A program made the position numbers and the translations under genes. The notes under the pieces were generated by a model. That model had not been told where the DNA came from and did not search any database. It saw only the letters and a list, made by a program, of their open reading frames with translations. A stretch of DNA of 64,000 bases from JAKACA01 sp050010115 (GTDB lineage: Bacteria; Actinomycetota; Acidimicrobiia; Acidimicrobiales; Bog-793), in contig JBEKLQ010000004.1 in the NCBI GenBank assembly GCA_050010115.1, positions 1 through 64,000 of the forward strand, given 5' to 3'. Below, in pieces: positions 23,520 to 31,359 of the stretch. Numbering within the stretch: the first letter of the stretch is position 1; every line of letters starts with the position of its first letter.

Positions 23520-24848
23520 ATGGCGTCCGAGACCCGGCCCGAGCACCGCCGCTTGCGTGATCTCGACCGGCGCATCGTCGCCCTGGCGCTGCCCGCGCTC
23601 GGGGCACTCCTGGTCGAGCCGATCTACAACCTGACCGACTCGGCGATCGTCGGCCACCTCGGCCGGGATCCGCTGGCGGCGCTCGCCATCGCCGGCGGGG
23701 CCTTGAACATCGTCGGGTGGACGGCGGCTTTCCTGGAGATGGCCACCGTTTCGATGGTCTCGTTCCGACGGGGCGCCGGCGACGACGCCGGCGCTATGCG
23801 AGCCGCCGGCGCCGCCTACACGCTGTCGGGGTCGCTCGGCTTCGTCGTGGCGGGGCTCGTCTTCGTGGCCTCGCCCTACCTCGCCGAGGTGCTCGGCGCC
23901 CACGGCATCGTGGCGAGCGAGGCTGTGACGTATCTGCGCATCGCCGCCGTCGGCCTCGTGCCCCTCCTGGTCTCGCTCGCAGGTAACGGCCATCTGACGG
24001 GGTTGGCGGACACGAAGCGCCCGTTTCTGATCGCCGTCGTCGCCAACGGCGTGAACCTGGCCCTCGAGATGCTGCTCGTCTACGGGCTCCACCTCGGCAT
24101 CGCTGGATCCGCCTGGGGTACGGTGGCGGCGCAGGTCGTCTCGGCGTGCCTGTTCATCGTGGCGTCACGGCGGGCAGCCTTGCGCCCGGCGCGGCCACGC
24201 CTCCCTGAGCTCCGGCGCCTGACCGCCGACGGATTGCGCCTCACGGTCCGCACGGTCGCCCTCGGCCTCGCTCTCCTACTTTCAACGGCCGTCGCCGCCC
24301 GGCTCGGCACGTCGGTCCTCGCCGGCCATCAGATCGCCATGCAGATGTGGCTGCTCCTCGCCCTCACCCTCGACTCGCTCGCCGTGCCCGCGCAGGTCTT
24401 CGTGAGCGAAGCGCTCGGACGCGCCGACGTCGCCGAGGCCCGCGAGGTCGGTCAGCGGACCCTCCGCTTCGGTCTCGCCTGCGGGATCGCCCTCGGCCTC
24501 CTGGTGATCGCGCTCGCGTGGGTACTGCCGCTGATCTTCAGCTCCATCCCGGAAGTGCAGCACCAGGCCACTCGCGCCCTCATCGTCTGCGGCGCCCAAC
24601 AGCCGCTCGCCGCCCTCGCCTTCGTGTTGGACGGCTTGCTGCTCGGCGCGTCGGACTACCGGACGTTGCAGCGGGCGATGACGGCGGCGCTCGTCGTGTT
24701 CGTCCCGCTCGCCGCGGTGATCCTGCGCGACCATCGGATCGGCATCACCGGAATCTGGGTGGCGTTGGCCTGCTGGCTGAGTGTGCGTGTGATCGGGCTC
24801 GGGTGGAGCTGGGCACGGGGCAACTGGTCGGTCGCTCGGGTGAGCTGA
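23520..24848 (+). CDS. MATE family efflux transporter (DinF-like)
   Basis: A 442-residue protein with about 12 helices. The N-terminal I-V-A-L-A-L-P-A-L-G with E-P-I-Y-N-L-T-D-S-A-I-V-G-H-L-G is the signature of the DinF branch of MATE exporters, which expel cationic or lipophilic compounds with H+ or Na+. The second half repeats the fold (G-H-Q-I-A-M-Q-M-W near residue 263). It lies 26 nt after the DoxX-like gene and may be co-transcribed, possibly protecting the cell from substrate. Confidence 0.9.
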   Translation: MASETRPEHRRLRDLDRRIVALALPALGALLVEPIYNLTDSAIVGHLGRDPLAALAIAGGALNIVGWTAAFLEMATVSMVSFRRGAGDDAGAMRAAGAAYTLSGSLGFVVAGLVFVASPYLAEVLGAHGIVASEAVTYLRIAAVGLVPLLVSLAGNGHLTGLADTKRPFLIAVVANGVNLALEMLLVYGLHLGIAGSAWGTVAAQVVSACLFIVASRRAALRPARPRLPELRRLTADGLRLTVRTVALGLALLLSTAVAARLGTSVLAGHQIAMQMWLLLALTLDSLAVPAQVFVSEALGRADVAEAREVGQRTLRFGLACGIALGLLVIALAWVLPLIFSSIPEVQHQATRALIVCGAQQPLAALAFVLDGLLLGASDYRTLQRAMTAALVVFVPLAAVILRDHRIGITGIWVALACWLSVRVIGLGWSWARGNWSVARVS

Positions 24849-24877
24849 CCCGATCCTGCGCGGCTTGACGGCTCGAG

Positions 24878-25792
24878 TCAGCCCGCCGGCGGGCTGCCGG
24901 TGGCACGCCGGCGCGCCGTGGCCAGCATGGGCGCGTCGCCTACCGCCCACTGCAACGTGTGGCTGAGAACCGACGCCGCCGGCCGCACGAGCAGCAGCCG
25001 GTAGCCGGGCGGCCGGACGAAGCCGAGCTCCCGCCTGGCAAACGCCGGCAACAAGTCGATCGCCGCCTCGATGATCGTCCGTTGCGCCGCCAGCTCCGCC
25101 GGCGATCGCCGCGGCGGGCTCATCAAGAAACCCACGACCCTCCTCGCCTCGACCCCCTTCGAAAGCTCAGGCCGGAGCCGACGGAAGTAGTCGCGCACCT
25201 CTTCGGTTGTCGTCGGCACCGATCGGGCACCGAGCCGGCGGCCGACGATCGCCATCTCGGAGAGATACCGGTTCTTCTCCGACAACAACAGCGGGTGGCC
25301 GGCAAAGCGCTGGTAGGCCCGCATGAAACTCCACACCTCGGTGACGTGCACATAACACAGCAACCGGGGATCGTTCGCTCGGTATGTTCGACCGTCAGCC
25401 GTGCTCCCGTGGACTCGCCTGTGAACGGCGCGTACCTGCCGTACCGCCTCGCAGGCAAGCGCGTCCGAGCCGTAGGTCGTGTTGGCAATGAACTCAGCGG
25501 TGCGTTGGAGACGCCCGAGCGGGTCTTCCCGGTAGTTCGAATGGTCGGCAACGCCCTGCACAACGAGCGGATGGAGCGTCTGCAGCAACAACGCCGAGAA
25601 ACCCCCCACCAACATCGGGCCCAGCCTCGAATGCACCTTCCAGGTGATCGACTCCGGGCCGAACCAACCCGGGTCGCCCGGCGGTTCGGCATAGATGCTG
25701 AGCTGGCTACGGCGCTCGCCGAGCGACTCGTGGACGCTGTCGCCGAGGCTGTTGCGGAGAAGCTGGTCCGGTCGGGCCGCCATGGTGTTCAT
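24878..25792 (-). CDS. Oxygenase MpaB family protein (DUF2236)
   Basis: A 304-residue member of the DUF2236 family, which includes fungal MpaB and the haem-containing latex-clearing protein Lcp of rubber-degrading actinobacteria. Typical pieces are W-F-G-P-E-S-I-T-W-K-V, L-L-L-Q-T-L-H-P-L-V-V-Q-G-V-A-D-H-S, V-H-R-R-V-H-G and Y-V-H-V-T-E. Conserved His residues in these are likely haem ligands. No signal peptide is seen, so it is cytoplasmic, unlike Lcp. It ends a leftward operon, with its start overlapping the TetR stop by 4 nt. An oxygenase role in the same catabolic route is inferred. Confidence 0.85.
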   Translation of the reverse strand: MNTMAARPDQLLRNSLGDSVHESLGERRSQLSIYAEPPGDPGWFGPESITWKVHSRLGPMLVGGFSALLLQTLHPLVVQGVADHSNYREDPLGRLQRTAEFIANTTYGSDALACEAVRQVRAVHRRVHGSTADGRTYRANDPRLLCYVHVTEVWSFMRAYQRFAGHPLLLSEKNRYLSEMAIVGRRLGARSVPTTTEEVRDYFRRLRPELSKGVEARRVVGFLMSPPRRSPAELAAQRTIIEAAIDLLPAFARRELGFVRPPGYRLLLVRPAASVLSHTLQWAVGDAPMLATARRRATGSPPAG

Positions 25793-26460
25793 CTTGTCCG
25801 ATCGCCGCGGCGTGCGTGCTGCGGCTCCACGGCGCGCCGGGGCGGGTAGGCGATCCGCTGGATGAGGCCGGCCAGCTCTGTGGCGACCTGCCCCACGTCC
25901 ACGGTGAGCTCCCCGCGGAAGACCGCCCGGTTGCCTCCCTCGATCAGGGCGAAGATACAGAGCGCTGCGATGTCCGGGTCGAAGTCAGGCGACTCGCCAC
26001 ACGCCGAGCGGAGCCTGGCGGCGATGTGACCCGTCGTGACCCGCATGCTCCGAAGGGCGGCCCGCCCGGCGGCACTGTGCTCGTCACCGCTCAGCGCCTC
26101 GGCGAGGGCCTGCAGCACAGCACCGTGGCGCTGGAAGACGCCGCACACCACTGCTGTCCACTGCGCCAGCGACGCTCGCCCCGGCGGCCCCGGCTCGATC
26201 TCGGGCATCGCCAGTAGGGCCGCACGGAGCTCGGCGTCCACGTCGAGTTGCAGCGCCGACAGGAGGTCGTCCTTGTCGCTGAAGTACACGTACAGGGTCC
26301 CGTGGGCGACGCCGGCCGCCTTGGCGATCCGGGCCATGCGGGCTCCGTGATACCCGTGAGCGTCGAGCTCGGCCACGGCGGTCTCCAGCAGCTTCGCCAG
26401 GGTTCTGCGGCCGTGAGTGCGCGACGAGCGGGTCGCCACGGTGATCGGCCAGTTGCTCAC
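25789..26460 (-). CDS. TetR family regulator within the catabolic operon
   Basis: A 223-residue TetR-type repressor. The HTH is near residues 36-60 (A-R-I-A-K-A-A-G-V-A-H-G-T-L-Y-V-Y-F-S-D-K), a textbook match. The ligand domain is all-helical. Unlike most TetR genes it is fourth in an operon, after an acyl-CoA thioesterase and before the MpaB-type oxygenase, and overlaps both by 4 nt. The GTG at 26460 overlapping the thioesterase stop is the chosen start. Its operon begins at operator D, so it is my best candidate for the protein binding the four-copy motif. This is inference only. Confidence 0.88.
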   Translation of the reverse strand: MSNWPITVATRSSRTHGRRTLAKLLETAVAELDAHGYHGARMARIAKAAGVAHGTLYVYFSDKDDLLSALQLDVDAELRAALLAMPEIEPGPPGRASLAQWTAVVCGVFQRHGAVLQALAEALSGDEHSAAGRAALRSMRVTTGHIAARLRSACGESPDFDPDIAALCIFALIEGGNRAVFRGELTVDVGQVATELAGLIQRIAYPPRRAVEPQHARRGDRTR

Positions 26461-27467
26461 GGGGTGGCCGCACGGGGCAACGCGACCCTGATCAAGACCT
26501 CTTGAGCACAGGAGGCGACAACAGCACCGGACTCGGTGAACCAGTCTCCCCTGATGTATGCACGCCCACCCGCAGCCACCGGCGACTCCTGGGCGAACAA
26601 CAGCCACTCGTCGACCTTGAGATCCTGATGGAAGGAGATGGTGTGGCTGGTCACAGCAGACGCGAGCACGTTGGGCGATCCAAAGCCGATGCCCTCGTGC
26701 GGCCGCATCGCCGCCACCATCATCGTGAGATCCGACGAGTACGCCAGTAGCTGCTGATTCGCTATCTGTGTGGCCGCCGGCGACACGGCGGCGCCCAGCG
26801 CCCGAGGGGGGCGGTGGGACCGCATCCATACGGCGATCTCCGGCGGCCCGATCTCGAGGCCGTCCAGGACCGGCTGGGCGCCTGCCGCACGGCCGCCTTC
26901 ATCGCTCGCGGGGGTGCCACCACCGGCATCGGCGCCGGCAGAGGCACCTACGTCGCAGCGCAGCTCCATCGCCATCGCACCGATCTGAGGCATTGCCGCC
27001 AGATCCGCCGCTGCAGTGACGGCTGGTGGCGCGACCGAGTGCGACAGCACGCCGGGTCCCGAGTCCGGCGCGTGCAACGACACGAGGCCAACGGCCAAGA
27101 CCCGCTCGCCCTGGCGGGCCGAGACCGACCGGGTCGCGAACGTGCGGCCGTCGTGACACGCCTCGACCGACCATTCGACGGGTAGATCGGGTCGCCCTTC
27201 AGCGGTGAACACCAGGTGCAGCGACCGCACGACCTTGCCCGGGACATCCGGCGGTGCAGCCACGGCGCAGGCGATCGCCTGCGCGAGCAGCTGGCCACCG
27301 AACAGCCGACGGTAGCCGGGAAGGACCACGTTCGGCGCTCCCCAGACGCCCGGCCGGACCTCGTCTACCTCGGCCGAGGCCTCGACGGCCGACAGCACGT
27401 CCTCGAGCGACAGCACTGCAGCACGACCGTTTCGGCCCGCGAGCCTCGGCGGGCGCCGGTCGGTCAC
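26457..27467 (-). CDS. Acyl-CoA thioesterase (TesB-like, double hotdog)
   Basis: A 336-residue thioesterase releasing free acid and CoA. The first hotdog has L-F-G-G-Q-L-L-A-Q-A near residue 54 and a S-L-H-L-V-F-T stretch. A Gly/Ala-rich linker near residues 175-200 separates it from the second hotdog, which contains the conserved T-S-H-T-I-S-F-H-Q-D segment near 280. The order matches the TesB / type II family. The start overlaps the amidohydrolase stop by 4 nt and the end overlaps the TetR start. It could recycle CoA from dead-end intermediates of the operon's pathway. Confidence 0.87.
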   Translation of the reverse strand: MTDRRPPRLAGRNGRAAVLSLEDVLSAVEASAEVDEVRPGVWGAPNVVLPGYRRLFGGQLLAQAIACAVAAPPDVPGKVVRSLHLVFTAEGRPDLPVEWSVEACHDGRTFATRSVSARQGERVLAVGLVSLHAPDSGPGVLSHSVAPPAVTAAADLAAMPQIGAMAMELRCDVGASAGADAGGGTPASDEGGRAAGAQPVLDGLEIGPPEIAVWMRSHRPPRALGAAVSPAATQIANQQLLAYSSDLTMMVAAMRPHEGIGFGSPNVLASAVTSHTISFHQDLKVDEWLLFAQESPVAAGGRAYIRGDWFTESGAVVASCAQEVLIRVALPRAATP

Positions 27468-28690
27468 TCCGTGATGCCGAACCGCTCCAAGCCGAACGCC
27501 CGGATGGCGTTGCCACGCGCGAGCGCGTACAGCTCAGAGTCGGACAACCCGGCATCGGTGGCGATCTTCTCCAGCACCGCCTTCGACTCGGGGAACGTCG
27601 AGTCCGCATGGGGATAGTCCGTCTCGAAGCAAATCTGCGACATCCCCACGACGTCGCGGTTCTTCAGCCCGGTCTCGTCGTCGAAAAGGCACCCGTAGAT
27701 CCGGCCGGGCACGTACGACGAGGGCGGGTTCGGCAGCGCTGTCCCGAAGGAGTTGTCCGACCGCTCCTCCCAGAGCTTGTCGGCCCGCTCCAAGATGTAG
27801 GGCATCCAGCCCACTTGTCCCTCCGCGTAGGCCAGCACCAGCCGCGGGAAGCGGTCGAGGATGCCGGAGAACAAGTAGTCGACCAACGATCCCATTGCGT
27901 TCTGGAACGTCAGCACCGACGAGACGATGAACGGCGCGTCCGGCGACGTCGACGGCATACGGGAGGATGAGCCGATGTGCATGCAGAGGACGGTTTCGGT
28001 GTCTTCGCATGCCTGGTACACGGGGTCCCAGTGACGAGACTTGTGGTGGATGGACGGCAGGCCGAGCGGGAACGGGTTCTCGGGGAACGTGATGGCGTGG
28101 CTGCCCTTGCCGGCGCAACGGCGGATCTCCGCCGCTGCGGCCTCCGGGTCCCACAGTGGCACCATCGTGAGCGGGATCAGCTTGCCGGCGCCGACACCGG
28201 CGCACCACTCGTCGATCATCCAGTCGTTGTAGGCCTGGACGCACAGGCCGGCCAGCTCCTTGTCCTCCCGCTCGCAGAACGCCTGCCCGCAGAAGCGTGG
28301 GATCGTGTTCGGGAAGCAGATGGCGGCGTCGACGTGGTTCGCATCCATATCGGCCAGCCGCTCCGTCTGCCGCCAGGCACCGGGGCGGATCTCGTCGAAC
28401 GTCGTCAGGTTGAACCCGACCTCGTCAAAACCGACCGCCGCAGACAACATCAGGAACGGCGTGACGAGGTCGTCGTAGTGCCAGACGTCACACCACTGGC
28501 CGTCCTCGGTGGCCGTGAACCCGACGGAACGACCTCCGGTACCTCCACCACCGAGTCGGCCCTTCATCCTGATCACGCGAGGAGCCCGGTCGAGGTACTT
28601 GGACGGCAGCCGTGACTGCCACAGATCCGGAGGCTCGACGACGTGATCGTCAACCGAGATGATCCGGGGGATGTCGTTGAAGTCGGTCAT
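27464..28690 (-). CDS. Amidohydrolase family protein (Amidohydrolase_2)
   Basis: A 408-residue TIM-barrel protein with the metal motif S-V-D-D-H-V-V-E-P near residue 12, an internal C-M-H-I-G-S-S-S-R, and F-E-T-D-Y-P-H-A-D-S-T-F-P near the C-terminus, all typical of ACMSD-like decarboxylases and hydrolases common in actinobacterial steroid and aromatic clusters. It is a paralogue type of the gene at 18216. GAGGAG about 9 nt before the ATG at 28690 fixes the start over longer frames. It sits second in the operon behind the D-aminoacylase-like gene. Confidence 0.87.
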   Translation of the reverse strand: MTDFNDIPRIISVDDHVVEPPDLWQSRLPSKYLDRAPRVIRMKGRLGGGGTGGRSVGFTATEDGQWCDVWHYDDLVTPFLMLSAAVGFDEVGFNLTTFDEIRPGAWRQTERLADMDANHVDAAICFPNTIPRFCGQAFCEREDKELAGLCVQAYNDWMIDEWCAGVGAGKLIPLTMVPLWDPEAAAAEIRRCAGKGSHAITFPENPFPLGLPSIHHKSRHWDPVYQACEDTETVLCMHIGSSSRMPSTSPDAPFIVSSVLTFQNAMGSLVDYLFSGILDRFPRLVLAYAEGQVGWMPYILERADKLWEERSDNSFGTALPNPPSSYVPGRIYGCLFDDETGLKNRDVVGMSQICFETDYPHADSTFPESKAVLEKIATDAGLSDSELYALARGNAIRAFGLERFGITE

Positions 28691-28718
28691 GGCAGGCTCC
28701 TCGAAGAGATTCGATCGA

Positions 28719-30440
28719 TCAGCGGGCAGCGAACGTCGCCGTGTCGCGGCCGGAGTGCAAGACAGTGCCCGGCAGAGCGCCCGTGGACTCGCCGTCGGCG
28801 ACGGTGACGACACCGTTGACGAGCACCCGGCGAACACCCATCGAGCTCGCCGTCAGCCGCAGGGAGTCACCCGGTAGATCCCAAACCCGCCGTGCCGGGC
28901 CGGCCGCGACCGTCAGCGGGTCGAACACGAAGACGTCGGCGTGCCAGCCCTCCTCCAGGCGGCCGCGCTGACGCAGCCCATAGAGACGGGCAGGGACGTC
29001 CGTCATCATCTGCACGGCCCGTTCGAGCGACACGAGCTTCCGCCCCCGCAGGCAGTCGGCCAAGAAACGGGTCGGATACGACGACCCCATCATCCGGTCG
29101 AGGTGCGCGCCGGCGTCCGACCCGCCGAGGATGACGTCCGGGTCGTCCCACAGCTCACGGCGCAACGCCCAGTCCTCGTCGCCGTCGTCACCGGGTGTCG
29201 GCCACAACACCGTGGTGAAGTCATCGGCGATGGCGATCTCGCACAGGCACTCGAACGCGTCGAGTCCTCGCTCCGCAGCGATCTCACCGACGAGGCGACC
29301 CTCGAGCGATGCGTTGGCGGGCCTGCTGGTGTCGCCGATGTGATAGCTCGCGAAGTGGGTGAGCCGTGAGAACGGAGTCCCCTTGGCCGCAGCGATCATC
29401 TCCGCTCGCACGGCCGAGTCCCGCAGCTTGGCGGCCTTCTCCTCGGGCGGGAGCGACAGGGTCGCCGACCAGCCGGGGATGAGCCACAGGGCGCAGAACG
29501 TCCCGAGGCTCATGTTCATCTCGGCATGCACCGGCATCATCAAGGCGATCACGCGACCGCCGACCTCACGGGCACGTTGCGACGGGAGCAGCTGGTGGTG
29601 CGCCTTGTCCGGCTTGCGCCCGGAGACCACGAAGACGTTCCAGTTGATGGGCCGGTTGGCCGCCGCACTGATCCGGGCGAGCAGATCCGCCTCCTCGTCG
29701 GAGAAACCCCTCAGGCACCCCTCGACGATCCCCTCCAGCGTCGTCCCCTCGTGCTCGCCGACAGCTGCGCACAGCGCCAGCAGCTCGTCCTCGGAGGCGA
29801 GCCGGCTTGCGACGGGGCGCTCGTCCCCGTCCATGTGGGTCGACGAGCGGGTCGTGGACAGCCCCAGCCCGCCGGCGGCGATCGAGGTGTGCAGGACCGA
29901 GACCATCTCGGCGACCTCGGCGTCGGTCGCCTCGCGCTCGACGGCCTCTGGCCCCATGACGTACCGGCGAAGGGCACAATGCCCGACCAGGAAGCCGGCA
30001 TTGACGCCCACCCGCCCGTCCAATCCGGCAAGGTACTCGCCGAACGACTCCCAGTCCCAGGGCGCGCCCCGCTCGAGCGCCGGGATCGCCATGCCTTCGA
30101 CCCGCGCCATCAGCCGCCTGGTGTAGTCGCCGTCCGAGGCGCGCAGCGGTGCGAGGGTGAAGCCGCAATTCCCGCCGAACACCGTGGTCACGCCATGGAC
30201 GTTGGACGGCGTCGCGTACGGGTCCCAATAGAGCTGGGCGTCGTAGTGGGTGTGCACGTCGACGACTCCCGGCGCCACGACCAGCCCGTCGGCGTCGAAC
30301 GTCTCGGTTGCCTGCTCGCTCAAGCCGCCAGGCGGCACGATCTCGACGATCCGGCCGCCGGTGATGCCGACGTCAGCGCGGACGGCGTCGGCCCCGGTTC
30401 CGTCCACGACGGTCCCACCTGTGATCGCGTAGTCCAGCAT
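28719..30440 (-). CDS. N-acyl-D-amino-acid deacylase family amidohydrolase
   Basis: A 573-residue composite-domain amidohydrolase. The N-terminal beta-sandwich starts L-D-Y-A-I-T-G-G-T-V-V-D-G-T-G. The metal motif V-V-D-V-H-T-H-Y-D-A-Q is near residue 60, G-G-N-C-G-F-T near 88, and the C-terminal D-A-G-A-H-L-D-R supplies the late Asp. The family hydrolyses N-acyl-D-amino acids, but the homologues in acyl-CoA clusters are mostly of unknown substrate. GGAGG before the ATG at 30440 defines the start. It is the first gene of the leftward operon ending with the MpaB-like gene, and operator D lies about 85 nt upstream. Confidence 0.88.
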   Translation of the reverse strand: MLDYAITGGTVVDGTGADAVRADVGITGGRIVEIVPPGGLSEQATETFDADGLVVAPGVVDVHTHYDAQLYWDPYATPSNVHGVTTVFGGNCGFTLAPLRASDGDYTRRLMARVEGMAIPALERGAPWDWESFGEYLAGLDGRVGVNAGFLVGHCALRRYVMGPEAVEREATDAEVAEMVSVLHTSIAAGGLGLSTTRSSTHMDGDERPVASRLASEDELLALCAAVGEHEGTTLEGIVEGCLRGFSDEEADLLARISAAANRPINWNVFVVSGRKPDKAHHQLLPSQRAREVGGRVIALMMPVHAEMNMSLGTFCALWLIPGWSATLSLPPEEKAAKLRDSAVRAEMIAAAKGTPFSRLTHFASYHIGDTSRPANASLEGRLVGEIAAERGLDAFECLCEIAIADDFTTVLWPTPGDDGDEDWALRRELWDDPDVILGGSDAGAHLDRMMGSSYPTRFLADCLRGRKLVSLERAVQMMTDVPARLYGLRQRGRLEEGWHADVFVFDPLTVAAGPARRVWDLPGDSLRLTASSMGVRRVLVNGVVTVADGESTGALPGTVLHSGRDTATFAAR

Positions 30441-30517
30441 CAGACCTCCATGCCGAGTCTCGAACCGCAGCCGGCTGACTGAGCGCCCCTGCACGGTCAC
30501 AGCGGCGTCGTGGCGCC

Positions 30518-30543
30518 ACCATAGATGACAATCGTGTCTCGCC
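30518..30543 (-). promoter_or_regulatory. Operator copy D with -10 hexamer
   Basis: TGACAATCGTGTCTCGCC (30526-30543) is the fourth copy of the motif. Read leftward it is followed after 2 nt by TATGGT (30518-30523), giving a leader of about 70 nt before the D-aminoacylase-like ATG. A perfect 10-bp palindrome, GTGGCGCCAC (30510-30519), overlaps the start of the transcript. Confidence 0.7.
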
Positions 30544-30563
30544 GGAAGCGTGACGAGGGCCTG

Positions 30564-31352
30564 TCACAGGTCCGGCAAGCCGAGATCGAGGATCGACTGC
30601 TCGGCCCCGCCGTCGACCTCCAGGATCTTCCCGGTCACGAACGATGATGCCGGCGACGCCAGGAACAGCACGACCGCCGCGATCTCCGACGGATCGGCGA
30701 TGCGGCGCAGCGGCGTGACCGCTTCGACTCGCGCTCGCATCGCATCGTCGGTCACCACGACGTCCAGGGCTGACGTGGCGGCCATCCCGACGGCGATGGC
30801 GTTGACCCGAATGCGAGGCGCCAGGTCTCGCGCAACGAGGCGCGTCCAGTGGGCGAGCGCCGCCTTCGCCGTCCCGTAGGACACGTATCCCCGGTTGGCG
30901 AGACGACCCATGGCGGACGAGATGCTGACCACTGAACCGCCCCCGCCTTCCAGCATCAGCGGTGTGGCGGCGCGCGTCAGGGCGTGAGCCGTCGACACGT
31001 TGAAGTGGAAGGCACGCTCCAAGTTGCCGGGCGACGTCTCCAGAAACCCCCTCGGCATCCACCCACCGACGTTGTTCACCACGACGTCCAGCCGACCAAA
31101 GCGCTCTCCGGCGACAGACGTCAGGCCGGCAACGGCGTCAAGGTCGGACAGGTCGGCGACCACCACCTCGGCCGAGCGGCCCAGAGCTCCGACTGCCTCG
31201 GCGACCGATGCCAGGTCCTCGGGCGTCCGTGCCGCCATCACGAGATCTGCGCCTGCCTCGGCCAGGGCCAACGCCGCAGCGGCCCCGAGCCCGCGTCCCG
31301 CTCCCGTCACGATCGCCACTCGGCCGTCCAGCCGGAAGCGCTCGAGGATCAT
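30564..31352 (-). CDS. SDR family oxidoreductase
   Basis: A 262-residue classical SDR with G-A-G-R-G-L-G near residue 17, V-V-N-N-V-G (Val in place of the usual Ala), S-I-S-S-A-M and Y-G-T-A-K, and V-D-G-G-A near the end. It is NAD(P)-dependent with unknown substrate. It starts 7 nt after the exopolyphosphatase stop on the same strand, so it is probably transcribed with ppk-ppx even though its function fits the catabolic genes downstream. No clear ribosome binding site is seen. Confidence 0.87.
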   Translation of the reverse strand: MILERFRLDGRVAIVTGAGRGLGAAAALALAEAGADLVMAARTPEDLASVAEAVGALGRSAEVVVADLSDLDAVAGLTSVAGERFGRLDVVVNNVGGWMPRGFLETSPGNLERAFHFNVSTAHALTRAATPLMLEGGGGSVVSISSAMGRLANRGYVSYGTAKAALAHWTRLVARDLAPRIRVNAIAVGMAATSALDVVVTDDAMRARVEAVTPLRRIADPSEIAAVVLFLASPASSFVTGKILEVDGGAEQSILDLGLPDL

Positions 31353-31359
31353 CGGCGCG

